Below, piece after piece: positions 1-10,361 of a stretch of DNA of 64,000 bases. The notes under the pieces are model-generated. The model saw only the letters and a list, made by a program, of their open reading frames with translations, had not been told where the DNA came from and made no database searches. Source of the DNA: Parietaria judaica (lineage: Eukaryota > Streptophyta > Magnoliopsida > Rosales > Urticaceae); contig OX940868.1 in NCBI GenBank assembly GCA_954871525.1, positions 26,841,056-26,905,055 on the forward strand, in the 5' to 3' direction. Made by a program: the position numbers and the translations under genes. The first letter of the stretch is position 1. Each line of letters starts with the position of its first letter.

Positions 1-1483
1 CCAAATCAATTTGGGATTTCCCTAATAATAGTTAGGGTGTTGTCAATTATATTATATGTAAGAGTCAATGCAAATTTATGAGATCTACCCATCCCGATCG
101 AGGAACTCGTGACTCATGTGTACTCGTTCTTTAATTTGTAATTCATTTGTAAACTGTTATAGTGAAAACTTTTTAGTATTAATATTTCGTTAACATATCG
201 AATCACGTAAAATTCTTACATGACACTTTTGATCTCTGCGGGATTCTACTAATTACAGACTTTCTTTTGAGTTGTAAGAAGAGTAAGATATTTTTCAGCC
301 TTACTATAACAAGACTATGAAAAGCAAAAGTGGTGTTTTTAAGTCTTTCTATAATATTTCTATTTTATATTCCCTCTTGTTACGAGGATGTCATAAAGAT
401 AAACAAGTAAAAGAATATCAGAATTTTTTGTTGTTAAATAAAATAAATAAGTGTTAGAGATATAGCTCTTATAACCCCATTAGATGAAACATTCTTTTGA
501 CTTCACAAACCAAGTTTTAGGGGCTTGTTTTAGGCATAAAGAGCTCTATGAAGATGGCATAAAAATAACGTTTTAAAACTATAAACAAGTCCTTTAATTA
601 GGTTGAGTAATAGAAACTTGATCATTAAAAGTTCCATTCAAGAATGCGTTTATAATTGATGTCTATTGGTCTAGTGTCCCACTTAATTTATTTCGCACGA
701 GAGAAAATTGCATCTAGTGGTACAAACTTTGATTGGACCATTTTTTATTTATTTCTTTATTCAAAGCCAATACAAAGAGTTTGTTGGAAAGATCTAGCCG
801 CTAAATAGCTTTTAGATTTTCAATACAAGCTTTAGTGTTATGTATAACTTTAACATCCATCTGCGGTCACCATATTATTTTGATGAGTTATGACAATAAT
901 AAGAAAGAAAGATGTGATGCGAAATAATCTTTCATATTTTTTGACGTATTCACTTTTTTTTTGTCTAAAATTTATAAATAAACACTCGTTAGAAAGATAA
1001 ATATTTATCTATATCTTTTTACTTTTACGTTTCATCATAAAACGTCATTAAGTATATTAAAATTTGCTCGAAACAAATATTTTGCATTAAACTAATGTCC
1101 AGTTTTACGTTGTATTTGGAATTTCGTATTTGTTTAAAACTTATTTTAAAAAACATAAAACGCCAAAGTTGTAGATCTATCTCTTATCTTTCCAACCATA
1201 GGTTGTGCATAACATTTGGACAAAAAATGAGTGAGTTATGTCAAAAATACGAAAAGTGTACATATAGAGGAGGATAACTCTCTAACGGCCAAGTGACGGA
1301 AAACACGAAAATATCTAACAGATCAAACATTAGGTACGTTAGCTGCCGAAAATAAACATTAGGTACATAATCCGCAGAAGATCAAACATTGAGTACCGCA
1401 GTTTACCCTTTTATCATATATGAAAAATTAAGAGTTTATCAATTAAGACAAATATAACTGAGTATTGTTTATCAAAGTTCCCC
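1..1483. other. AT-rich intergenic DNA, no gene seen
   Basis: No reading frame here has codon structure or a recognisable domain; the longest one on the plus strand (1095-1277, 60 codons) resembles nothing I know and lies in AT-rich sequence. I see no RNA gene and no clear repeat. Confidence 0.6.
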
Positions 1484-2063
1484 TTTTTTTTGATAATTGA
1501 GGGCTCTCATTAGACCAAAAATTGGGAACTAAGCCGGAAAGACGGGACTTGGCGATACAATTCGCCACCTCATTACAAGACCTAGGAGCCCACCGAACCC
1601 CCCCCCCCCCCCCCCCTCTCACAAACCGACCGAGCTAGCAATCCGGAATATACCCGAGAGGATCGCCCCCCCCCCCCCCCCCTAACAAACCGACCGAGCT
1701 AGCAATCCGGAATATACCCCGAGAGGATCGCCCCCCCAAACAAACCGACCGAGCTAGCAATCCGGAATATACCCGAGAGGATCGGCCCTTGCTTACAACT
1801 AAGATTTTTTTTTTTGGAGAATTTGGGAAGCTCTAAGGCAATCCGTCTCCACTTCCGCGACGCTCAATCCCCTCTCGTGAGCAAACCGAAGGCCAAAAAG
1901 AATGGCGTGACATTCGGCCGTGAGAGCCGAATCCGCAAGACCAACCAAAAGAGCCGGCCGCTCCAACCACCTCTCTGTGAATGCTCCGAATGACCGCCCC
2001 AACCGCAAAGCGCATGTGTTGAGTCATCATATATACGAGTTCAATTTCAGCTAATAGAGACAT
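1484..2063 (-). mobile_element. 3' end of a LINE-type retrotransposon with RNase H-like remnant
   Basis: Read on the minus strand, 2063-1800 encodes pieces of the RNase H-like domain (RVT_3 type) common at the 3' end of plant non-LTR retrotransposons: a segment with ALTAECHAILFGLRFAHERG followed by VETDCLRASQIL. The two halves lie in different frames, so the domain is frameshifted and the copy is dead. On the minus strand the fragment ends in an A-run (plus-strand T-run near 1484-1492), as expected of a target-primed insertion. A poly-C VNTR (1598-1784) sits in its 3' part. A second, similar LINE 3' fragment in the same orientation is at 56808-57180. The 5' part is missing, as is usual for LINE copies. 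Confidence 0.7.
1598..1784. repeat. Three-copy tandem repeat of 45 bp separated by poly-C tracts
   Basis: Three nearly identical units (1621-1665, 1685-1730, 1740-1784) begin ACAAACCGACCGAGC and end GAGAGGATCG. Uninterrupted C tracts of 19, 17 and 7 bases lie before unit 1, between units 1 and 2, and between units 2 and 3. Unit 2 has one extra C. The high identity implies recent expansion inside an otherwise decayed LINE fragment; the exact C counts may be affected by sequencing error. Confidence 0.9.
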
Positions 2064-3185
2064 AGAGTTCGAAGTATTAGATCATTGATGCCATGATCAC
2101 TAATACTGTCATCTTCACACACATTGAGGACCAAAATACCCACATTATTAGAATGGAATCATTTTTATCATATTCATTTAACTACAGTAATATAGACCAA
2201 ACAAAATAAAAAATGCTTAAATCGAGATTTAGGCTCAATGAACTTTCCGAGTCCGATCCGACGATATTAATTAGGTAGCGGGCCTGAGTAGACCCGTATA
2301 ATATTTATAAAGCAATTAATTCATTAATATAATTAATTAATAATAACCTAATGAGCTTTGGCCCATTACATAGGTCAAGCCCATTAAGTCATTAGTGAAC
2401 GTGGGTTATAAATACCCACGCCCGGACCATGGGCAAAGCGCGCGAGGCAATTGCGTTGGGCTCCCGATTCATTAGGGCCCCCTCGCTAACTATTGGTCGT
2501 CTATAGAGGCTTAGGAAACCACTGACACCATAAAAATACAGAGAGAGCTTCGTTTCTTTATTTCTCAGCGGTTTTAATGAAAGAGATGACCTAAAAGTAA
2601 GGCCGAAGTTTATGGCCTTCGGTATTGTTTTTTTTTTTTTTTTAATATGAAAATTTATTTGATTTTGAAAATTGGGTTAATAAAAGTGTGCTGTCATGTT
2701 AAGTTCTAATAGTTACATACATTATTAATTTAGAGAAATTTGCGAGTTAGTGTTACTATCGATACGTAGCCTCTTTCAACATTGTTATTTTTTTTTCTTT
2801 TACTAGGGGCCCCTTAAATTTTCTCCCGCTTAGGACCCCGTACAGTCAAGGCCGGCCCTGTAAATACCCACACTTAGCTCATAAATTGAAAATCCAAGCA
2901 TCCTAAAACCCTAATAGAGAGAGAATTTTGACAAGTCCCTTACCCTAGGTCAAATTTGAGTTTTCTTCCTCCCTGTGCCACGACAGAGTCGTCATCCAAT
3001 TACCGAGGGAGACCTACAAGTCCTATGAGGTGATTTCCGGTCATGAGACGTTCCCGCAGCGACGTGATGAAAAATATAGAAACTCGACACTTGTGGAGCT
3101 TTGATCCGTAATCTGAGACAGCGGATTGCACGCAATCTATGGAGAAATCGATCGGAAAATACCAGTTGGCAAAAGTACCTTTATT
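2064..3185. other. Intergenic DNA, no gene seen
   Basis: AT-rich sequence with a few GC-richer patches (about 2220-2520 and 2820-3150) that have no open frame and no domain I recognise. They may be old transposon pieces; nothing supports a gene. Confidence 0.5.
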
Positions 3186-3302
3186 TATATATATATATAT
3201 ATATATGAGGATCTTTGGATTTCACTCCTACCCATATGGTGACTCGAACTCAAGACCTCTAATGTCTTAAGTGATGTACTTGTTACCACTAGACCAAGCA
3301 CA
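3186..3302 (-). mobile_element. tRNA-derived SINE-like fragment
   Basis: On the minus strand a pol III box A-like stretch (TTGGTCTAGTGGTAACA, 3297-3281) is followed by a box B-like stretch (GAGTTCGAGTCACC, about 3251-3238), spaced as in a tRNA. The segment cannot fold as a proper tRNA because it has no complementary acceptor stem, and it runs into a TA microsatellite at 3186-3206. This is the layout of a tRNA-headed SINE. The family was not identified. Confidence 0.55.
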
Positions 3303-4615
3303 TCTTGTCAGTTGGCAAAAGTACCTAAAGTCTTGTAAAGTATCGAAACCGAATTATAGTGATTCTCGTATTTAATCTAGATTTTTTTTTCGAGGATATC
3401 CCGATAGCTCCGCCTCGGGATTGAGAACAATCCAAAAAAAACCTAACACATATATAGGTGCTAAAATAGTTTGATTCAAACATGAGAAATGATGTTTTGT
3501 CAAATATATCGAAATAAGGAAACTGAGATTCAATCAAATTTAATAAATCAAGTAATGTACACTCTCCAACTTGGGTGAAATCATCTATATCCTTACACTT
3601 ATGCCTCTTAATTAGTGTATCAAAGAAAAAAGACATTTTGCAGTTTTAAAGTCAATTTTTATAGAATTATACGGTCTTACGTAAAGAACATATGAACGAA
3701 TTACCAACAACTTTGAATCTCAAATTGTGACATGCATGGTATCAGTGTTAGGAGAAACTAACGTGTTTATAACAAACGTGGTAGAAATAAAGGAATCCTA
3801 CTTAAACTTTATTGACATAGATGTCTAGACACAATTTCATGTTTTTTTGTTTTGTTTTTTTTTTTGTTTTTGGTAAAAAAGGATTGAAATTTCTAAATCA
3901 TCAATGCCATTGTACCTTTAAAATCAAGCAAAAAATATTTGAAAGATTCATACTTGGACTACATATAGGGTAGATTCAAGAAAACTTTGTGTAATCGTCC
4001 AAAAAGCCGCGAGACGGGAAATGACCGGCAATGTGCCATCTTGAATGAGGAGGTCACAAAGTCGACCCTAAGAGATCAACTAAAATAGGGAACTTAAGCG
4101 AAATAGCCAACTTGATAGTTTAAAATTAACAAAATAATCAATGTTTGGTTAATATATATATAAAATAGTCATTAACCATATTAATAATAGTCGTATTAAT
4201 CATTATAATCATATTAACCATTGATAAAATAGTCAATGTTTAGCTATTTTACAAATTAAAACTTTAAGCTTGCTAAAATGCAATGTAAATATGAATGTGT
4301 CTATACATTATAATTTCTCATTAAAATAAGACATTGACATCTCACATGTGAATTTATATGATTTGTGATGAAGAATCCAGTGTTTCTGGAAAGAGCAAAA
4401 TCATTGACACTCGTCTACATTTTATTCGAAAAAATCATCATGGAGTTTGTTAGAACCGGAGAGCAACGTGTGGACATTCTTATCAAGGCCCTAGCTCGGG
4501 TCAAGTTCGCAGAGATAAGAGAAGGGCTAGGCATTGTTGATGTGCAAATTCGTTCCTTAATCGGAATTATGAGGTCATTAATTGAATTTATAGTATAAAT
4601 TTATTAATACCTAAG
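3303..4615. other. Intergenic DNA with degraded inverted repeat
   Basis: No gene is supported. About 4095-4250 holds a weak inverted repeat built on phrases such as ATAGTCAATG and ATTAACCAT. It resembles the 'no gap in TAGCCAAATAGCC' style of the element at 35857-36369, but it is too diverged to delimit. Confidence 0.4.
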
Positions 4616-5575
4616 TTGTGAATATAATTGAATATTCATGAAATTGGGCTCGTGAGACACGAAGCCCAGAGGCCCAATGAACACTTAAACATGTTTGAGC
4701 CCGATCAGAACCAAAAGCCCATGAGACTAGAAGCCCATACCGAGCAAAGTCTGCTCAAAAGAGATACGGGCAGAGAACTGCCAAAGGGAAAATTCCCCGA
4801 GCAGAGCTCAAGAATATCATATACTGACCAAGAAACTCAAACACTTGGTCGAAATCCAAAATTCTTATCAAGTCAAACGACCTGAAGCACCCAAAGCTCC
4901 TTCCGGACAGAGATTGTCATAAAAGGATCCGAACAGAAGCAGAACAAGAGATTCGAGCAGAAGTGAACAAAGCATCCTAGCACTTGCAGACCAAGTCAAC
5001 CACCTCAATTCAAACCTCCGAAGCCCGACTAGAAAGATCGCCACGATCTAAATTCAAACCCCCACGACGACAAGTCAAAGTCCACTACAACGCAAATATC
5101 TCAGAACATGGTCCACGTGTCAGCTCGACATCAGGTCAAACTCCAAACTCGAAGCCAACAACGTACACCTCCAACGGGCAGAAATCTGCAAGGCTATAAA
5201 AGCAAGAAGACAGCCCTATCACACGCATGCAAGCATTCGCCCTGAGAGAAAAGAGTCTGTGAAATTTTGTATTTTCAGAGTGATTTCTTTCATTTTTGAT
5301 CTACTTGGAATCGGCTTGTGGTTCCGATTGATCACCTCTTTAAAGCAATAAACGTACAGACGACGTATTCAACTACCGCATTGGGACGAACCTCTCTAAA
5401 AAACTCTGGTTTGTTGTTTGCTTTTCTTTCTCTCAGTTATTCGTGTGTCATCGTCTAAAGTATTGGCGACGTGAAGGTCAAGATCCACAGAAATCTTAGC
5501 ATCTTCAAATCGAAATCCCATTCACAACTCACGTGACTGTTGGTGTGCGAAACTACGTCAACAGGCATCAAGAGG
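4616..5575 (+). mobile_element. Probable solo LTR or LTR fragment
   Basis: A GC-richer, non-coding block with LTR-like signals in order: a TATA box (TATAAAAG, 5195-5202), a polyadenylation signal (AATAAA, 5347-5352) about 150 bp later, and an end in ...ACGTCAACA near 5575. No gag-pol sequence follows and I found no clean 5-bp target duplication, so the left boundary is a guess. The short open frames inside (4628-4885, 4984-5199) match no protein I know. Confidence 0.4.
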
Positions 5576-5980
5576 AAAATGTGAAACTAAGCTCCGACTT
5601 AGTCTTTTCAAGTGTGATATGCAAGGATCACGTGATGCTATTTCATTTATGAGTTGAATTATCTTTTATCATCCTTTAGGATTTTGTTAATTAGTGGGTT
5701 ATTTGGCTTTTTATAAATAGTCATCAGGCTTAGCTTTAATTTTTCTAACTCTAATATACAATTCCATTCTCGTTCTTCAGTCAGAAGCATTATCTTATAC
5801 TTCCTTCATCTTCATATTCTCAGTATATTTATATTTTGTCATATCGGTTAGTTACATATACATGAAACAGTGAGTGAAAGAGTGGTTTTTAATCTTGATT
5901 CAATTGTCGTTCGTTGTGTTTACGGAGTGGTGTTCGTGAAAGGCTAGTAGTATGTCGTTTTCTATTAGTGGTCTTTGGCC

Positions 5981-6315
5981 GATCATTCTTTTGAGAGCCA
6001 CCAAAGTGATTTTTACGCGTTTAATCGGATCATTCTTTTGAGAGCCACCGAAGTGATTTTTACGCGTTTAATCGGATTCGGTCTAAGACGTTAACTCTAA
6101 ATTCCTCATCTAATTAACCAAAAGTCGGAAAAAATGGCTAGACTAATTAGTAAGTGTGTATATATAATATATTTAACGTGAGTGATTTTTACGCGTTTCA
6201 TTGGATTTGGTCTAAGATGTTAACTCGAAATTCCTCATCTAATTAGCCGAAAGTCGGGAAAAGTCGCTAGACTAATTAGTAAGTGTGCTGTGTGCATATG
6301 TAAATATATTTAACG
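5981..6315 (+). repeat. Two overlapping sets of tandem direct repeats
   Basis: A 47-bp unit starting GATCATTCTTTTGAGAGCC occurs at 5981 and again at 6028. A longer unit of about 130 bp, starting GTGATTTTTACGCGTTT and ending near TTTAACGTG, occurs at about 6052 and again at 6183, with about 90% identity by eye. The two sets share the ACGCGTTT core, so the array probably grew by nested slippage or unequal exchange. Confidence 0.75.
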
Positions 6316-6469
6316 TGTATTGAGCATAAAATTGCGAACTTACGTGCTCATTTGACATTATGATCACTATTGAATGTTGATGCTTGAGAGGCGAAATTGG
6401 AGAGTCAACGGAGGCTGCTTACATACCACAATGAAAATGACTTAATAACATTTTTTTGAAGATATCACG

Positions 6470-7162
6470 GTGGCGTTTAGTTATGGTTTTCGAGACAACT
6501 TTCTGGTTTTGGTTTCAAACAGTGTCATATTAGTATCGCAGACCACGTTTGGTTGCCCGTTTTCTCTGTTTTCTGAGACCGGTCTCGTAGACCACTGAAA
6601 TTTAATGAAGGAAAACAGAAAACGACTTGAAGTTGTTTTCTGTCTTTGGTCTTACACTCAATCGTACAAAATAAAACAATAATAATATATTATCATTCTA
6701 TAATTATTTATAATAAGATATTAACTATGAAATTAACTTACATGATAAATTATTAAAATTATTTTTATGTATAATTATAAATTTTAATGAGATTACTATT
6801 ATATTAAAAAAAAATATACTTAAATTATGTATATTATTAAATAGTAACTTAATTACAATGATAAAAACTATTGAAACAGAATATTTACTACTTAATATTA
6901 CATTAATTAAACATATGTAATTAGAGTCATGAAATATGAATAACTTTTGTATTATGAAAAATATTTTTCAGACATAATATTAATATACATTACTTTCAAA
7001 TAATAACATACTTTCTTTTTAGTAACATAGATTGTATTTTATTGCATTTTTTTCATTTAAATTCAACTACAGATTAACAAAAGAATAATCAAACAGTGTT
7101 TCAAGAATCAAACTGCCAAAACTAATTTGATAGACTAAACTCATAATTTCCCAAACGCCACC
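6470..7162. mobile_element. Putative non-autonomous inverted-repeat DNA transposon
   Basis: The left end starts GGTGGCGTTTAGTTATG and the right end is its imperfect complement, ...AATTTCCCAAACGCCACC. The 690-bp interior is very AT-rich and non-coding. The termini look like a MITE, but the flanks (GATATCAC and TATATTTT) do not form a target-site duplication, so the superfamily is unassigned. Confidence 0.45.
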
Positions 7163-7850
7163 TATATTTTCAAGACGATCTGATCATGATTTGGTGACTG
7201 CAGTATCTATCACATTTGAAAAACGTTTAACTATATAAGTTTTTCCATATTTACATTTGAACGTGATTTTTTGTTCATATTTTGAGGCATATAGCTTGGC
7301 TACACATAAGTAAATATTAAAACGGAATATAAATATAAAAAAAAATAGTAAAAAAATACTTTGTTTCCGCATGTATGAGAAGAAAAAAAATGTAAATTAG
7401 AATTTCAAACTTTTTTTTTTAAGAGAAAGATTAAGAACGGAACAATGTGCAAATGTGTTATAGCGATCGAATATAATAGTTTCTTTAATTATATGTATGC
7501 TTCCTTCAAAAACAAATTCTACCAAACTCTTATATTTTCCTAATAATGACAAATATATCATATTCTGCATACATCATCATAAAATTCTTCGATAGCATAG
7601 TCCAAACGATCTTCATATTATTATGGTTTTAAAATATTCATCAAGATAAGAAGAGCTGATTATATATGTGACTTTACTATTTTAAAATTAAGAAAAAAAT
7701 TAACAAATATGAAGAGCTGACCAGTATACACGTGTATTTTTGTATGAGAATCTACGCAAAATAAACTAATTGATTTTTCCGTATTCAGTTTTGATATATA
7801 AGGTAAAAAAATAATATATATATATATATATATTATAATTAAGAATATTA
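7163..7850. other. 3' flank of the NAC gene
   Basis: AT-rich DNA with no open frame of interest. It must contain the NAC 3' UTR and polyadenylation site, which I could not place with confidence. Confidence 0.5.
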
Positions 7851-9045
7851 CTATGAGCTCCAATTCATGTCGTTTGGAAGCTGAAACTGTAGCACTGCGT
7901 TTGAGTGAAACGACGTCGAATTCCCAGTACTCAGCATAGAGACAAAAGTGTCATTGATTCGGGAGGGACCTGTCTCGCCGCCGGTGTCCTCGTGATGCCG
8001 CTTTCCTCCCCCGGGCCCGACCGCATCGCTCCAAAACGATGTCGACGGAAGCTGTCGTTTCGAGCATCCCTGCTGATCAGACAAAATCCCGTCGAAAAAG
8101 CTGTTGTCGCCTTCCAACGTCGTCAAAGCCGCATAGTTGCTCGGCTTGGCCAAGGGCACGTTACCGAGCATGGCGTTGGCGTCCATCGCCGAGCCCTCCT
8201 TGTCACTCTCCTCCATCATCAGCCTCGCCGCTTGCGAGTTGTTCTTCTTGTAGATCCGACACAGCACCCAGTCATCTAACTACGCCAAGCCAATTCAGAG
8301 ATTACCAATGCATCCATTTTAACAAACAAATATTCAGTCGGAACGATGAGAATTACCCGTAAAGAAGGTTTCTTGTGAGACAAGTTAGGGTTAGGCTTAT
8401 TGGAGGCGTTGGTGGCGCCTTCGACGAGCCGGTACTCGTGCATGATCCAATTAGTCTTGATTCCTTTGGGAGGCTTTCCACCGTAGAAGACAAGCGCCTT
8501 TTTCACGCCGACTTTGCGGGTCCCGTTCGCCGTCAGAATAGGCTTGTCTGTCCCGGTCGCTTTCCAGTAGCCGGAAGTAGCGGCTCTGTTCGGCCTTGCG
8601 CCGTTTGGGTACTTTCTGTCTCGGGGGCTGAAAAAGTACCACTCTTGCTCGCCAAAGCTCGCCTTACCTGTGTTTTTCACAAATTAATAATAAAAAAATA
8701 ATAATAGAAGATCCGTGTTAGGAAAAATACGGACCTGAAGTGGTCCGGGTCTGCTAAAAAACAGACCCGGATTATTTTTTTCGATGAAAATTATGTGGAC
8801 TATCGAAAAATTAGACAGCTTCACGTTTACGGGACTACTCTATGGGTACAAGAAAGAGTAAGCAGTTTTTTCTTACTTGGGAGCTCCCACGGATCGAACT
8901 TGTAAAGATCGATCTCGGCGATGATCGTGACGGGAAGCGGGATCGAATTGGCCTTCTTCTTGAGGTAGTGAACGACGAGCTCCTCGTCGGTTGGGTGGAA
9001 GCGGAACCCGGGCGGCAGAGTAGGGTGCGAGGCAGTGATATCCAT
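7851..9045 (-). CDS. NAC-domain transcription factor, NAM/NARS clade
   Basis: Three exons: 9045-8877, 8667-8357 and 8279-7851, joined by GT-AG introns, giving 302 aa. The first exon starts [20 protein letters not shown]; the frame is open further upstream but no NAC protein extends there, so this ATG is chosen. The NAC domain covers about residues 8-170 with subdomain signatures [73 protein letters not shown] and WIMHEYRL, ending [14 protein letters not shown]. The variable C-terminal half (about 130 aa) is the usual activation region. Wording of the domain ([19 protein letters not shown]) fits the Arabidopsis NAM/ANAC018, ANAC025, ANAC047, ANAC056 group, nuclear regulators of seed coat, senescence and stress genes. 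The exact orthologue is inferred, not proven. The donor is followed by GTAAG and exon 2 itself begins GTAAG; only the acceptor just before the second GTAAG keeps the frame. Confidence 0.93.
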
Positions 9046-9203
9046 GCCGGGGCAGAAAGAGCTGAAAATATATTGATCGGATCGGAGCGTTGATGAAGAG
9101 AAGGGCAAACAAACCAGACATGTATTAGTAACGTCCGAGAAAGCGATGCAAAACCGCGAGAGAAGAAGAGAGAGGAACGCACGTGCGGGGCAATGAGGAG
9201 GCG

Positions 9204-9355
9204 ACACGTGGCGGAGAGGTAGGCCAGGAATGACGGCGGGGATAGTGGGGACAGGCAGGTACTCGGGTGAGAGCTGCTTCCACGCTTTGCATGTCATGCT
9301 TTTCTCATGGGAAGACCCAAAACGACACACGCACGAGCGTTGTTTCGCACGTGTG
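9204..9355 (-). promoter_or_regulatory. Two G-box/ABRE-like CACGTG sites upstream of the NAC gene
   Basis: ACACGTGGC at 9204-9212 and CACGTGTG at 9348-9355 lie 160 and 300 bp upstream of the NAC start codon. These are cores bound by bZIP (ABA-responsive) and bHLH factors. Two copies in one proximal promoter agree with the stress or ABA response known for this NAC clade; function here is inferred. Confidence 0.5.
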
Positions 9356-10292
9356 AACGCGATCGGCAAATGTCTTCTGTTTTCTGGTCTCTCTCTATCT
9401 ATCCATCTACCAACGGGTTCAGTGATTTTTGGAGGTGCATAGAATCTGCAACAAAATTTTAATGAATATCTTATAGACTTATACGTAATTAATTTAGTGT
9501 AATTAGTGGCTTCATTCATCTTTATAACTATTTTTATTACTATTGATCTTTCTTTGCGGGGTCAATCTTTTGACAATTTATACCAAACTCCAAATAATTA
9601 TCAAGTGTCATCTATGCCTGAAAAGATTATATATATTGGGAATATTTGCGACAAAACTACCACCAATTATCTTAGCTTAGAGTATGCGGTATACATACAT
9701 ATATATGTATATATATTTATTGTGATAAATTTTTAAAAAAGATAACAAAACTCATTTGTCGTAAGATATTTTGAAACTTACGTTAGATTATTTTTTAGAT
9801 TTTTAAACTTCAACCACAACAAAAATTAATATTGAAACTAATCGCATTTTTTAAAGCTTTTATTATGATAAAATGATATTTTGAATATGTCACGTACACA
9901 GAAATATTTTGTGATATTTTTCATAGGCAGAAGTAGGCTTCGGCTACAGGGGTTGAAACCCCTCAAAATTTTATAAACTAATTTTAATTTTATTAATTTT
10001 CATAAATAAATAAAAAAACCTTTTAATTTTATTATATTTTTATTATAATTCTAAATCATAATTATGTCGCCTGATATTTTTGCCGCAAATATCTTAAAAA
10101 TTTCAGATATATTCACTCGGGCAATACATGGTAGTAAGGGCAAAGTGATCTTCTTTTAGACATATATAACGAAATTCAACTTTCGTTGCTCCCAATCCAT
10201 TTTCAGTCTTAAGCTGGAGGTAATCCCAACTTATAAAAAGAATCCAGTAGCTACACACATTTTTTTCAATATTAAATACAAACTTATCTTTC

Positions 10293-10330
<38 letters not shown>

Positions 10331-10361
10331 CTGCATATATCGAAAAGCGCAATTACTTATA
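9356..10361. other. Spacer between the NAC and alpha-galactosidase genes
   Basis: AT-rich. It contains a TA microsatellite (10296-10327) and a short patch at about 9925-9975 (GTAGGCTTCGGCTACAGGGG) that looks like a remnant of a hAT terminus. No gene is supported. Confidence 0.5.

Noticed and set aside
7905..8701. Open frames on the plus strand of 100-124 codons
   Set aside because: They lie antisense to the NAC exons and exist because those exons are GC-rich; no domain is present.
10296..10327. TA microsatellites (also 24787-24814, 36780-36809, 51675-51704) as origins or regulatory sites
   Set aside because: Simple TA repeats are common in AT-rich plant DNA and show no further structure.
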